A DNA stretch of 64,000 nucleotides from JBBBNV01 sp037137075 (GTDB taxonomy: Bacteria > Bacillota > Bacilli > Paenibacillales > NBRC-103111), in contig NZ_JBBBNV010000002.1 in assembly GCF_037137075.1 (NCBI RefSeq), positions 186,001 to 250,000 of the forward strand, read 5' to 3'. Under the pieces are notes generated by a model. The model made no database searches. It was given only the letters and a program-made list of their open reading frames with translations, and had not been told where the DNA came from. The translations under genes were made by a program, and so were the position numbers. Each line of letters opens with the position of its first letter. Position 1 is the first letter of the stretch. This document shows, in pieces, positions 33,040 to 40,927 of the stretch.

Positions 33040-33846
33040 ATGCAGCAAGTGAAAAAAGCGCTCACTATCGCCGGATCGGACAGTGGGGGCGGGGCAGGCA
33101 TACAAGCGGATCTGAAAACGTTCACGATGCTGGAAGTATACGGAATGTCGGCGATTACCGCGATTACAGTACAAAATACGCTCGGGGTATCGGGCATTTA
33201 TGACGTGCCCTTGGAAGGCATTGCCGGTCAAATCGACGCTGTCGTGACGGATTTGGGCGTAGATGCGCTGAAGACGGGCATGCTTTCCCAGCCGCAGGTG
33301 ATTGAGCTGGTAGCAGCTAAGGTCAAGCAATACGGGCTCAAGAATCTCGTCATTGATCCGGTCATGATTGCCAAGGGCGGAGCCACGCTGCTCGCCGAGG
33401 AAGCCAAGGATGCGATGCGGACCGAGCTGCTGCCGCTGGCGGCTGTTGTTACCCCGAACGTGCCGGAGGCCGAGGTGCTTACAGGCCGCAGGATTACTTC
33501 ATTAGAGGACATGAAGCAGGCGGCCCGCCGCATTGTAGATGAATACGGCGCACGCGCCGCTATCGTGAAGGGCGGACATCTGGGCGAGGATGCCACCGAC
33601 GTGCTGTATGACGGCAAGGAGCTGTATTACTTCTCTTCACCGCGATTCCAGACGCGTCACACGCATGGAACCGGATGCACGTATTCGGCCGCGCTGACGG
33701 CGTTTATCGCCAAAGGGCTGCCGCTGTATGCTGCCGCAGAAACGGCCAAGCAGTTTATTACTGCAGCCATTCGCAATGAGCTGGGCATCGGAGGCGGCCA
33801 TGGGCCGACCAACCACTGGGCCTATTGGCGGGAGACCAGAAAGTAA
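33040..33846 (+). CDS. thiD: Hydroxymethylpyrimidine/phosphomethylpyrimidine kinase
   Basis: A 268-residue ribokinase-fold protein. Its start ALTIAGSDSGGGAGIQADLKTF is the ThiD signature. The active-site GTGCTYSAALTAFIAKG is near residue 213, with the anion hole and base Asp replaced by the ThiD-class Cys. ThiD phosphorylates 4-amino-5-hydroxymethyl-2-methylpyrimidine twice in thiamine synthesis; related PdxK enzymes of Bacillota also take pyridoxal. AAGGAGA precedes the start. It is divergent from tenI/thiO. Two small genes follow closely on the same strand. Confidence 0.9.
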   Translation: MQQVKKALTIAGSDSGGGAGIQADLKTFTMLEVYGMSAITAITVQNTLGVSGIYDVPLEGIAGQIDAVVTDLGVDALKTGMLSQPQVIELVAAKVKQYGLKNLVIDPVMIAKGGATLLAEEAKDAMRTELLPLAAVVTPNVPEAEVLTGRRITSLEDMKQAARRIVDEYGARAAIVKGGHLGEDATDVLYDGKELYYFSSPRFQTRHTHGTGCTYSAALTAFIAKGLPLYAAAETAKQFITAAIRNELGIGGGHGPTNHWAYWRETRK

Positions 33847-33893
33847 ACAGCGTGAGGAAGAGCTTTCATTATGAGCCAAGAAGGTGAACGTAG

Positions 33894-34034
33894 GTGCAGT
33901 CTTTAGCATTGGCGTCCAAAATGAACTGGGAAGATATCGGACAGGCGATGCTTCTGATTATTGTCATTGTCGGAAGCTTCTTTGCCATCATTTTGTGGGC
34001 GAAGTGGAAAAACAGAAAACGGAAGCAAAGGTAG
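33894..34034 (+). CDS. Small membrane protein, 46 residues
   Basis: GTG at 33894 lies seven bases after AAGGTG; an in-frame ATG at 33921 is an alternative. The product contains MNWEDIGQAMLLIIVIVGSF then FAIILWAKWKNRKRKQR: one membrane helix with a strongly basic C-terminus inside. It ends 9 bases before the DUF86 gene, so they are probably co-transcribed. Function unknown. Confidence 0.65.
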   Translation: MQSLALASKMNWEDIGQAMLLIIVIVGSFFAIILWAKWKNRKRKQR

Positions 34035-34043
34035 GGCAAGCGG

Positions 34044-34463
34044 ATGTACTATGTGAACCGTGAACAAATTGAACGCAGGCTGGACATCATCCCCCTGCTC
34101 ATTGAAGTATGCAAAGAAGCGGAGGCTGCGACAGGCTACAGCGGGCTGCGGGCCTTTGCCGAAGAGAGAGCGCTGCACCTTGCGATTGAAACGGTGACGG
34201 ACGTGGGAAGCCTGATGATTGACGGCTATGTGATGCGGGATGCAAGCAGCTATGAAGACATTATTGAAATTTTGGCGGGAGAGCAGGTGTTTCCGTCTGC
34301 ATTGACTGCGCCGCTGATTGAGCTGGTGAAGCTGCGCCGGCCGCTGGTGCAGGATTATATGGATTACCCGCGGAAAGCGCCGCATCCGTTGACCGCGGAA
34401 CTTCCCGCGCTGCTGACCGGGTTCGCTGCTGCAGTCCGAGATTATTTGGAGCGAGAGCAATAA
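34044..34463 (+). CDS. DUF86/HepT-like helical protein
   Basis: A 139-residue all-helical protein like B. subtilis YutE, a DUF86 (HepT-related) member. It has REQIERRLDIIPLLIEVCKEA near residue 5, RALHLAIETVTDVGSLMIDGYVM near 42 and SYEDIIEILAG near 70. HepT toxins carry an R-x4-6-H motif; here the matching place reads RRPLVQDYM, so the His is missing and toxin activity is doubtful. No MntA-type nucleotidyltransferase lies beside it. It is probably co-transcribed with the preceding small membrane protein gene. Start by ATG at 34044 without a strong ribosome site. Confidence 0.7.
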   Translation: MYYVNREQIERRLDIIPLLIEVCKEAEAATGYSGLRAFAEERALHLAIETVTDVGSLMIDGYVMRDASSYEDIIEILAGEQVFPSALTAPLIELVKLRRPLVQDYMDYPRKAPHPLTAELPALLTGFAAAVRDYLEREQ

Positions 34464-34878
34464 AGCGCAAAGCAGCGCAGCCCTAATCTCCAACGCGCGC
34501 GAAACCCAAGCGTATGTCGCCGCGCTGCGTGGCGGTCCGTCGAACCCTACACAATGTGAATCCGCTAGAAAGCAGGGTGTAGCGAAGCAGGGAAATGGCC
34601 GCCGTAGTCCTGCTTCATGCGCCTGCTTCATGCGGTGAAACAAAGGGCCGCCGTAGTCCTGCTTCATGCGCCTGCTTCATGCGGTGAAACAAAGGGCCGC
34701 AGGACTCTTCGGCCGGGCTCAGACGTACAGGAATAAAACCGGCTTTGAAGCGGCGGGTGTTTGCATATTCAGCCTTAATCCATCGGAATAATTGGCGAAA
34801 TCCGGCTGCGATTAGGGCTTTTGTTTATGCGCAAAATGCGTTAGAATGTCGGTAACATTCATCGGGGAGGTGCTGGCC
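34464..34878. other. Non-coding interval with a tandem duplication
   Basis: No gene recognised. It contains a 49-base exact tandem repeat (separate entry). No promoter with both good hexamers was found for the next gene. Confidence 0.6.
34597..34694. repeat. Exact 49-base tandem duplication
   Basis: The unit GGCCGCCGTAGTCCTGC... ...GTGAAACAAAG (34597-34645) is repeated at 34646-34694 and begins a third time at 34695. Within each unit CCTGCTTCATGCG occurs twice. It is intergenic and probably prone to slippage, so copy number may vary among strains. Confidence 0.85.
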
Positions 34879-35508
34879 ATGACCGGCGGGCGGGAAGCTT
34901 CAACACGTCAAACCATTTTGACCCTGCTGAAAAGCAGCGGCAGTCTGTCGGTTCATGATCTGGCCCAGCGGATCGGAATTACAGAAATTGCGGTGCGGCG
35001 GCATCTTCAAACCCTGGAGGATCAGGAGCTTGTAGGTACAGAACAGGTTCGGCAGGCGATGGGACGGCCGCTGAAGCGGTACAAGCTGACTCCCGGGGCT
35101 GATGATTTATTTCCCAAAAACTACCATAAGCTTACCTTGGATTTGCTCGGAGAGCTGGAGCAGGAAGAGGGCGAAGCCCTTGTAGAACGGCTGTTTGACC
35201 GTCGCAAAAGCAAGCTCATCCAGAGCTATGAGCCGGCAATGAACGGCAAATCGCTGACCGAGAAGGTTGCCGTTCTGACCGATATCCAAAATCAGGCCGG
35301 TTATATGGCCAGCTGGCGCGGACACCCGGGCGGAGAGGGCTTCGAGCTGATAGAGCACAACTGCCCGATCTCACAGGTGGCATCCCGTTACCAGCATGCT
35401 TGCGCTTGCGAGCTGGACATGTTCCGCACCCTGCTCGGCGTGGATGTGGAACGCTCCGAATGCCTGGCCAAGGGCGGCAGCAAGTGCGTATATTTTATCA
35501 AGCCGTGA
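34879..35508 (+). CDS. SufR-like HTH regulator with a cysteine-rich C-terminus
   Basis: A 209-residue protein. Residues 10-70 form a winged helix (RQTILTLLKSSGSLSVHDLAQRIGITEIAVRRHLQTLE) like ArsR/DeoR-type SufR proteins. The C-terminal half has ELIEHNCPISQVASRYQHACACELDMF and a later ERSECLAKGGSKCVYFI, giving at least five cysteines. In SufR of cyanobacteria and actinobacteria such cysteines hold an Fe-S cluster that controls suf genes; related YcgE/HTH proteins exist in Bacillota. No suf genes lie in the window. The start at 34879 has GGGGAGG nine bases upstream; the frame is open from 34846. Confidence 0.75.
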   Translation: MTGGREASTRQTILTLLKSSGSLSVHDLAQRIGITEIAVRRHLQTLEDQELVGTEQVRQAMGRPLKRYKLTPGADDLFPKNYHKLTLDLLGELEQEEGEALVERLFDRRKSKLIQSYEPAMNGKSLTEKVAVLTDIQNQAGYMASWRGHPGGEGFELIEHNCPISQVASRYQHACACELDMFRTLLGVDVERSECLAKGGSKCVYFIKP

Positions 35509-35557
35509 GCATGCTCATATCGCGGGATGCCTGCGCTGAACCGTCAAAAAAGCAAAC

Positions 35558-35592
35558 AAACAAGGAGCCCTAAGAAGGACTCCTTGTTTTGT
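35558..35592. terminator. Bidirectional terminator between the SufR-like gene and eda
   Basis: AACAAGGAG pairs with CTCCTTGTT around a 12-base loop, flanked by A-rich and T-rich tracts. It serves both convergent genes. Confidence 0.8.
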
Positions 35593-35599
35593 CTTTCGT

Positions 35600-36235
35600 T
35601 TATTTGTTCAGTCCGGCAAGAAGCGCTTTGGCCTTTTCCGTTACTGCCTCGTAACGGCCCTCTGCAATGGCCTGCTTGTCGAATAGCGTACTGCCGACAC
35701 CAACGGCGCAGCAGCCGGCACGAATAAAGTCGGCAATGTTATGCTCCCCTACACCGCCGACAGCGACCATCGGAATGTGGGACAAAGGTCCCTGCAGCTC
35801 CTTGATGTAGCTCAGGCCGAGACTTGTGGTCGGAAAAATTTTGACCGCTGCGGCGCCGGCCTTCCAGGCCTTGACGACCTCTGTCGGCGTCATCGCGCCA
35901 GGGTAGATCGGTATTCCCCGCTGAACGGCTAGCCTAATTACGGCTTCATCGGTGTTGGGCGTCACCAGAAAGGAAGCGCCTGCCGCCATCGCCCGTTCGG
36001 CATCCTCGGTGTCCAGCACCGTTCCGGCGCCGATATACATCCGGTCGCCCAGCTCCTGCTGCAGCCGGGTAATCATGCCGGTCGCCCCCGGCGTATTCAG
36101 TGTAACCTCCATAACGGTGACCCCGCCGGCAAGCAGCGCATGGGCAACTCCGACAATATGCTTTTCTTCGATGCCGCGTACGATTGCAATAACCCGTGTC
36201 TGCTCAATTTGAGCAAGTCCTTGCTGTTGTTCCAT
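35600..36235 (-). CDS. eda: KDPG/KHG aldolase
   Basis: A 211-residue class I aldolase. The catalytic Glu is in VMEVTLNTPGA near residue 42, the IGAGTVLD strand near 70, FLVTPNTDEAVI near 90 and the Schiff-base Lys in AAAVKIFPTTSLG near residue 130. The C-terminal VAVGGVGEHNIADFIRAGCCAVGVGSTLF holds the phosphate. Eda splits 2-keto-3-deoxy-6-phosphogluconate to pyruvate and glyceraldehyde-3-phosphate, the last step of galacturonate use, which fits the pectin lyases in this window. It is a single gene here; KDG kinase and uronate isomerase are not in the window. AAGGAG precedes the start. Confidence 0.9.
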   Translation of the reverse strand: MEQQQGLAQIEQTRVIAIVRGIEEKHIVGVAHALLAGGVTVMEVTLNTPGATGMITRLQQELGDRMYIGAGTVLDTEDAERAMAAGASFLVTPNTDEAVIRLAVQRGIPIYPGAMTPTEVVKAWKAGAAAVKIFPTTSLGLSYIKELQGPLSHIPMVAVGGVGEHNIADFIRAGCCAVGVGSTLFDKQAIAEGRYEAVTEKAKALLAGLNK

Positions 36236-36554
36236 GATAGAGGACTCCTTTTCGGTCTGGAAAATTCATCATACAGCCAGGCCGCAAAGCAGCCTGTTCG
36301 ATTTTGCTGCCCTCATTATACTCTTGCGCCTGCATGGTGTCCATCTCTGATCGTTTGGGATCATTTTGTCCGCTTTTCTTTGTGCTGAAACTGTGCTACG
36401 CTCGAAAGAAGTAAGGCATCACTTTACTGAGCTCTGCTGGAAAATAGGCTTCCGGCTGCTATGTTTTCCCGGCTGGGCGTTCCATCTCGATGATGGAGAA
36501 CGGTGCTGTCTTGCATGGGCATGTATTTTTACAGAAACGGGGAAGAGAAACCGG
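36236..36554. other. Intergenic interval between eda and a small lipoprotein gene
   Basis: It holds the eda promoter (36315-36343). No gene is supported on the plus strand before 36555, although the lipoprotein frame is open for 60 codons upstream without a good ribosome site. Confidence 0.45.
36315..36343 (-). promoter_or_regulatory. Sigma-A promoter of eda
   Basis: On the minus strand TGGACA (36343-36338), 17 bases, TATAAT (36320-36315). It is one base from the -35 consensus and exact at -10, about 80 bases before the eda start. Confidence 0.65.
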
Positions 36555-36761
36555 ATGAACCAGTACATACAAGGTGCCGGACGTTTGCTGCTCACTATGA
36601 CGCTGACGTCCGCTTTGCTCGGCGGCTGCTCGAGCGGCCAGTCCGGAGGCGGGCAAGCGCCTGCCGCGCCGGATACAGGCATGGGCCTGCAAAAGCCCGC
36701 GGCTGCGACAGGCAGCAGCGAAGGCAAGGAAAGCTTGCCCGTGACGAAACAAACCAAATAA
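36555..36761 (+). CDS. Small lipoprotein, 68 residues
   Basis: ATG at 36555 follows GGGGAAGAG. A lipoprotein signal (MNQYIQGAGRLLLTMTLT then SALLGGC, Cys near residue 25) leads to a short Ser/Gly/Pro/Ala-rich tail (SSGQSGGGQAPAAPDTG and on to LPVTKQTK). No folded domain follows. It could be a small surface lipoprotein or the stub of a larger one. A hairpin terminator follows at 36800-36832. Confidence 0.55.
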   Translation: MNQYIQGAGRLLLTMTLTSALLGGCSSGQSGGGQAPAAPDTGMGLQKPAAATGSSEGKESLPVTKQTK

Positions 36762-36799
36762 AACGGAATGCGCTATTATTAAATATGCATCACAGGCTG

Positions 36800-36832
36800 C
36801 ACATCGCCCGGACGGGCGGTGTGATTTTTTTT
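36800..36832 (+). terminator. Rho-independent terminator
   Basis: CACATCGCCCG pairs with GGGCGGTGTG and is followed by ATTTTTTTT. Confidence 0.8.
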
Positions 36833-36945
36833 GTCAAAATAACGGCCGAAGTTGTGTCAAGAACAGCGAGAGCTGCTTATATTAGCTATATAATCTAGGC
36901 GGGAGTCCAGAAGCTTGCATATTTGCCGCCGGGGAGGGCAGCCGC

Positions 36946-37455
36946 ATGATCGTAAAGGGGAGCCTGCTGGTAATAGCTGTGGCGGTTGTTGTGCTTGTCA
37001 TCGCTCTGGTCCGGACATTAAGGCAGGTACGGGCAACGGCAGTAACAGCCGACAGCGTCCTTGGAGAGCTGCGGCCGCGCTTGGAGCAAATCAGTGCCCA
37101 GTCGGGCGAACTGCTTCAATCCGCGCAGCAGCTGTCGGAGGATTTGCGGCACAAGCTGGAGAAGCTGCAGCCGCTAATCGATACGGCTGAATGCTTCGGG
37201 GAAGCGGCTAAAGAAATGGGCGGTTCTGTCCGTCAGGCGACCGGCTCGGTCCGCCAGCTGTCCAGTGCCGTAACCCGGTCCGCGAAGGAGATGGAGCGAG
37301 CTGTCAACAGGCACCATCAGCAGGTTGCGGATGCTCTGGAATGGGCGGCGGCAGGAATGCAGCTGTATCATCGCTGGCAGGATGCAAGGGAGCGCAAGCA
37401 AGCCGCAGCTTCGGACACCGCCGCCAAAGGAGAGGTTCATCATGCCGAATCATGA
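36946..37455 (+). CDS. ytxG: DUF948 membrane protein, YtxG-like
   Basis: A 169-residue protein with an N-terminal membrane helix (GSLLVIAVAVVVLVIALV) and a long coiled-coil region of DUF948 type (LRQVRATAVTADSVLGELRP, SGELLQSAQQLSEDLRHKLEKLQPL). The C-terminus is basic and then acidic. In B. subtilis the ytxGHJ operon belongs to the general stress regulon. The product is a membrane-anchored helical protein of unknown detailed role. A GGGGAGGG ribosome site precedes the ATG. Its end overlaps ytxH by 14 bases. Confidence 0.78.
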   Translation: MIVKGSLLVIAVAVVVLVIALVRTLRQVRATAVTADSVLGELRPRLEQISAQSGELLQSAQQLSEDLRHKLEKLQPLIDTAECFGEAAKEMGGSVRQATGSVRQLSSAVTRSAKEMERAVNRHHQQVADALEWAAAGMQLYHRWQDARERKQAAASDTAAKGEVHHAES

Positions 37456-37819
37456 AAAAGGCAAGGTATTTGTCGTCGGTGCAGTGGTTGGCAGTGTTGT
37501 GGGTGCGGTCACGGCGCTGCTGCTGGCGCCCAAATCGGGTAAACAATTGCGCGCGGATATTTCCGAGCAGGCTGCACAGCTGAGTGATTCAGCCCAGCGG
37601 CTGGCGGGTCAGGTCAGCCAAAAAACGCAGCAGCTCGCTAAAACCGTCAGCACACAAACGGAAGAACTGGTAACGAAGGCGAAAAATGCAGCGACAGGAC
37701 TTGTGGAGGATGTTAAGGCATGGAAGGAAAGCCGCAATGCTGAGAAGGAAGAAGTAAGCGCCGCTGCGACAGTGGAGGGCGCGGAGCAGCATGAAGCTTC
37801 CGAAGAAGAAGCGAGATAG
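37442..37819 (+). CDS. ytxH: YtxH-like general stress protein
   Basis: A 125-residue protein with the YtxH signature: GKVFVVGAVVGSVVGAVTALLLAPKSGKQLRADI, a glycine-rich membrane helix ending in LLLAPKSGK. A helical region rich in Gln/Ser/Thr/Ala (SDSAQRLAGQVSQKTQQL) and an acidic tail follow. It is a small membrane-associated stress protein. GGAGAGG precedes the start inside the ytxG gene. A terminator follows directly. Confidence 0.88.
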   Translation: MPNHEKGKVFVVGAVVGSVVGAVTALLLAPKSGKQLRADISEQAAQLSDSAQRLAGQVSQKTQQLAKTVSTQTEELVTKAKNAATGLVEDVKAWKESRNAEKEEVSAAATVEGAEQHEASEEEAR

Positions 37820-37831
37820 GATTTATCGCAG

Positions 37832-37860
37832 TAGGCTCATTGCGGTGAGCCTATTTATTT
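37832..37860 (+). terminator. Rho-independent terminator after ytxH
   Basis: TAGGCTCA (37832-37839) pairs with TGAGCCTA (37846-37853), followed by TTTATTTT. Confidence 0.75.
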
Positions 37861-37994
37861 TAGGCTGCCCGGGCGAAACGTTCGCTTCTTTCTTTTAGGT
37901 TGACGGTTTTCTAAAAGCTTGTTGCTATATGCGGGACTGATCTGAATTTTGTTACATAAACAGAGTAGAAACGTTCAAACGGGTGGTGTTCCGC

Positions 37995-38186
37995 ATGGCA
38001 AAAGCATAGCCAGACCTTTACGCCAAGTTTACGGACTTGCCTGAGGAAGACAAACGGCAGTTGTTTGCAGCCATAAGGAATGATGTAGATGCCGGCCCCC
38101 AAAAAGTTATTGGGTTCTATAAAGGAATTCCTGAAGCTCGTTTTCGGAACATTGCCCGGGCAATAATGGCACAGCTATTCATGTAA
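37995..38186 (+). pseudogene. Small gene interrupted by an in-frame TAG at codon 5
   Basis: ATG at 37995 lies eight bases after GGGTGG. The frame reads MAKA, TAG (38007-38009), then PDLYAKFTDLPEEDKRQLFA and on through VIGFYKGIPEARFRNIARA to a stop at 38184-38186, 62 sense codons in all. The part after the TAG has clean coding character and no other start. TTGACG at 37900-37905 and TATATG at 37926-37931 suggest a promoter with a long spacer. The TAG is probably a CAG-to-TAG nonsense mutation; amber read-through is an alternative. Family unknown; the composition suggests a small helical cytoplasmic protein. Confidence 0.5.
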
Positions 38187-38205
38187 ACTCGGCCCTGAAC
38201 CTAAA

Positions 38206-38230
38206 TACAGCCTTCTATCAGGCTTTTTTG
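38206..38230 (+). terminator. Short terminator after the TAG-interrupted gene
   Basis: AGCCT, a six-base loop and AGGCT are followed by six T. Confidence 0.65.
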
Positions 38231-38279
38231 CTGTGATCTGTACACATAATGGCTGCATGGGCACAATTACTTTACCGAA

Positions 38280-38378
38280 TTGCGATTCACTGCATAGCAG
38301 GCCAATGATAAAGGAACAGCGGCTTCGCTGCATCTCCACTGTCATGGCGGACTGCTGTCAGGCAGTGAATTATCGCAA
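38280..38378 (+). ncRNA. Candidate structured RNA, 99 bases, unclassified
   Basis: The segment folds on paper into a long helix. TTGCGA pairs with TCGCAA (38280-38285 with 38373-38378). TTCACTGC pairs with GCAGTGAA (38286-38293 with 38362-38369). ATAGCAG pairs with CTGCTGT (38294-38300 with 38352-38358). Inside is the hairpin CAGCG-GCTT-CGCTG (38317-38330). It lies between two terminators (38206-38230 and 38464-38512) in a gene-free stretch. It matches no riboswitch or known RNA that I can name. The strand is assumed from the flanking terminators. Confidence 0.45.
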
Positions 38379-38463
38379 GCCGGGAGGGGCGCGTGATGCT
38401 GTGCGAGACAGGATGGAAGTCTGGAGAGAGGATGGATCTGGCTTTGTTGAAATCATCCAAAAA

Positions 38464-38512
38464 GAAATCCCTGACCTGCGCCTAGCTTGGGCGTTAAGGT
38501 CAGGGATTTTTG
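38464..38512. terminator. Strong bidirectional terminator
   Basis: AAATCCCTGACC pairs with GGTCAGGGATTT around an inner small hairpin, with an A tract on one side and TTTTT on the other. It ends the phosphodiester glycosidase transcript on the minus strand and any plus-strand RNA. Confidence 0.8.
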
Positions 38513-38574
38513 CTAGTGATGCTGAAATGGTGGTCAACAAGCGGCTGTCTTTAAACTCAGATTCTCCTATCGGA

Positions 38575-39702
38575 TTACCATTTGGAAGCGTCGAACTTGC
38601 TCATGTCAATGCCCTGCCAAATGTTTCTGATCGGCGCCTTCGCTGGCTCCTCGAAGACGAGGAACGCTGTAGGCAGATAACGTTCACCGTAGGGACTCGC
38701 CGGCTTGTTCAGGATTTCACCGCCCTTGCCAACCAGTACTGTGGAGGAGCCTCCGTCAAGATTGGCTGCAATGACAGCCCCGTTCTCGAGGAACAACTGC
38801 TGGATATCATATAAGGTTGCGCCGATGCTGTAGCCCGGCTGGCGTCCGTCGATCACGGCAAACATGATGGTGCCGTCCGCTTTCTGGGCCATACAAGTGC
38901 GCGGGGCGATCCCCCAGCCGTCTGCCTGGCTTTTGACGAGGCCTTTGCCATCGACAATGAATTTAGGGGAGAAGGTTACCGCTTCGCTGACGCCCATTTG
39001 CTTCAGCTCGGACGGCTTGTACTTGCCTGCGATCATTTTACCGGTTTTATCAATTCCGACAATCGATTGTGCTACATCGCCCTTGCCGTCGTTGTAATAC
39101 ATCTCGCCGCCGGACATGACAATTCCGGTTGGCTGGAAGCCGTTGCCCTTCCATTCGGGATCAACAAAGCCACCGCCGTTAACGCCTGCGATGGCGCCGG
39201 TACGCTTCACCATGGAGGATACCTTTTCTCCCTTATTGGCAGCCCCCGGAACGGCAACCCGAATTTTGGTCGGATCGTGGACGAAGACAAGCTGGCCCTT
39301 ATAATTTGTGCCTTCAACCTCTTTAATCTCGATAAGTTCCTTTTTCTTTGCAACGGCCGGTTCCGGTTTACGAATGTTAATCTCCATGGTGCTCTCCGTT
39401 GCCGTCCAATCGTCGAATTTCTGCATATACTGGGCTACCCGTTCCTCCAGCCCCTGCTCCCCGATCAGGAATTTGGCCCAGTGGCGGTGCTGGGTGGAGA
39501 TGAGGGTATCGGCCATCATATAACGCAAATTTTTGCCCCAAGGTGTATAAAAAAACCACAGCGTAAACAACAAACCCGCCAAAATGAACAGCAAAAACAA
39601 ATTCATCCACATCTGCTTGCGTCTTTGACGGCGACCCCAGCGGTTAACCGCCGCCACCGTCTGTCCCCTTTTTGTAGTCGGTGTCGTCACATTTGTTCTC
39701 AT
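38575..39702 (-). CDS. Membrane-anchored phosphodiester glycosidase (NAGPA domain)
   Basis: A 375-residue protein with one N-terminal membrane helix (about residues 25-50, MWMNLFLLFILAGLLFTLWFF). The C-terminal NAGPA domain has VHDPTKIRVAV, GAIAGVNGGGFVDPEW (the VNGGFF-like motif), GIAPRTCMAQKADGTIMFAVIDGR and NLDGGSSTVLVGKGG, which is the family's catalytic-site motif DGGSS. The family removes GlcNAc from phosphodiester linkages; bacterial members act on cell-envelope glycopolymers. The active domain lies outside the membrane. The start at 39702 has AGAGAGGA upstream; the longer frame lacks a site. A second family member is at 62593-63402. Confidence 0.82.
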   Translation of the reverse strand: MRTNVTTPTTKRGQTVAAVNRWGRRQRRKQMWMNLFLLFILAGLLFTLWFFYTPWGKNLRYMMADTLISTQHRHWAKFLIGEQGLEERVAQYMQKFDDWTATESTMEINIRKPEPAVAKKKELIEIKEVEGTNYKGQLVFVHDPTKIRVAVPGAANKGEKVSSMVKRTGAIAGVNGGGFVDPEWKGNGFQPTGIVMSGGEMYYNDGKGDVAQSIVGIDKTGKMIAGKYKPSELKQMGVSEAVTFSPKFIVDGKGLVKSQADGWGIAPRTCMAQKADGTIMFAVIDGRQPGYSIGATLYDIQQLFLENGAVIAANLDGGSSTVLVGKGGEILNKPASPYGERYLPTAFLVFEEPAKAPIRNIWQGIDMSKFDASKW

Positions 39703-40033
39703 GAATAAGTCCTCTCTTGGCAAAGCATGGCCTTTTGTACATAGACGAAACGCATAGGCAAAAGGTTTCACGCCCTAAATTCGAGGATGGTGTTCAGTAC
39801 TTTGCCAGCTAGTTCCAAGCTATAAAATGACAATGTATTGGTTCCTTCCCATTGTAATGCCCTACATCGAGTCATTTCAAGCTGCAGAGAATAGGGGACC
39901 GTTCTTTTGTTATTTGATAAATTCATAAACTTGCGATTCAGGTCTAGTGCAATGAAAGGAAATTGGGTAAGATGGATAAGTACACTACAGCGTGTCACAT
40001 TCCAAAAAATAGAAAAGGAGCATGATCTCATTC
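39703..40033. other. Non-coding interval between the glycosidase and bdbC
   Basis: AT-richer than average. No gene supported. ORFs on both strands here lack ribosome sites and coding character. No complete consensus promoter was recognised for bdbC. Confidence 0.45.
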
Positions 40034-40459
40034 ATGAACTGGAAACCTTTTATTCGCGAGCAGGGTCTGGCGCTGTCCTGGGCCATTTCCCTTGCAGCTA
40101 CGCTCGGCAGCTTGTATTTCTCCGAGGTGAAGGGCTACATTCCTTGCAATCTGTGCTGGTATCAGCGCATACTGATGTATCCGCTCGTACTGCTGCTCGG
40201 TATTGCCGCAGCCAAACGGGATTTCAACATTACACGCTATGCACTCCCGATGTCGCTGCTGGGCGCCTGCTTCTCCCTGTATCACGTTCTGCTTGAAAAT
40301 ATTGAAGCCCTCAAGCCCAAAGGTGCTTCCTGCGGCATCGTGCCGTGTGATGTCAAATACATTAACTGGTTCGGCTTTATTACCATCCCTACTCTGGCTC
40401 TGACCGCATTTGTGCTGATTTCGATTATTCATATTTTAATTATCCGGGCCCGGAAATAG
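40034..40459 (+). CDS. bdbC: Disulfide bond formation protein BdbC (DsbB-like)
   Basis: A 141-residue, four-helix membrane protein. The redox pair is in PCNLCWYQRILMYPL near residue 37 (CxxC) and the second pair in ASCGIVPCDVKYINWFGF near residues 96-102. It takes electrons from a thioredoxin-like BdbD and passes them to quinone, keeping exported proteins oxidised. bdbD is not adjacent. ATG at 40022 is in frame but only two bases from AAGGAG, while 40034 is 14 bases away; the start is uncertain by four residues. Confidence 0.88.
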   Translation: MNWKPFIREQGLALSWAISLAATLGSLYFSEVKGYIPCNLCWYQRILMYPLVLLLGIAAAKRDFNITRYALPMSLLGACFSLYHVLLENIEALKPKGASCGIVPCDVKYINWFGFITIPTLALTAFVLISIIHILIIRARK

Positions 40460-40600
40460 GGGGAGTACATTTTTGTGAAATTGAGATGAAAATGGTTATC
40501 GTGACAAGCTTTTGGTTTTTGGACAAGGGTCCCGGATTTGGGATTAATCATGGTTACTACTCTCGTCAATTGGGACGATTCATAACGTTCGAAATACAGG

Positions 40601-40645
40601 GCCGCTTGAACGATTGGTTTCATATACCAATTCAAGCGGCTTTTA
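40601..40645 (+). terminator. Rho-independent terminator after bdbC
   Basis: GCCGCTTGAACGATTGGT pairs with ACCAATTCAAGCGGC around a short loop, followed by TTTTAT. Confidence 0.8.
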
Positions 40646-40913
40646 TATTTAATTTTCTTCATATTAAACACTCATACTTCCGCGCCCCGCAAAAAACACC
40701 CTGTTAAATCAAGCATACCCCGGTTAAAACCGGCATACCGCACACCGAGTTTAATGATTATAGGTGTTATGCGCGCCACGGGAGTAGTTAAATCATGTTC
40801 ATAGGATGTTATAAGGAAGTAAAGTACGATGGGGGTAGATTTTTCGGTAGACCTCGGGACAAAATCTCAGATTACAGCCTCGTGTGCAGAAGAATATATT
40901 TTTAGACGAATCG

Positions 40914-40927
40914 TGTAAGCGTTTCAT
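40914..40927 (+). promoter_or_regulatory. cre site upstream of the surface pectate lyase
   Basis: TGTAAGCGTTTCAT matches the CcpA cre consensus at 13 of 14 positions. It lies 148 bases before the pectate lyase start, consistent with glucose repression. Confidence 0.7.

Noticed and set aside
38362..38395. B12-box-like AGCCGGGAGG after the structured RNA
   Set aside because: The rest of the cobalamin riboswitch core is absent and no cobalamin gene follows.
38233..38814. 193-codon plus-strand ORF
   Set aside because: It reads through a strong terminator and the antisense of the phosphodiester glycosidase end; no coding character.
40486..40707. 73-codon ORF after bdbC
   Set aside because: It runs through the bdbC terminator hairpin and lacks a ribosome site.
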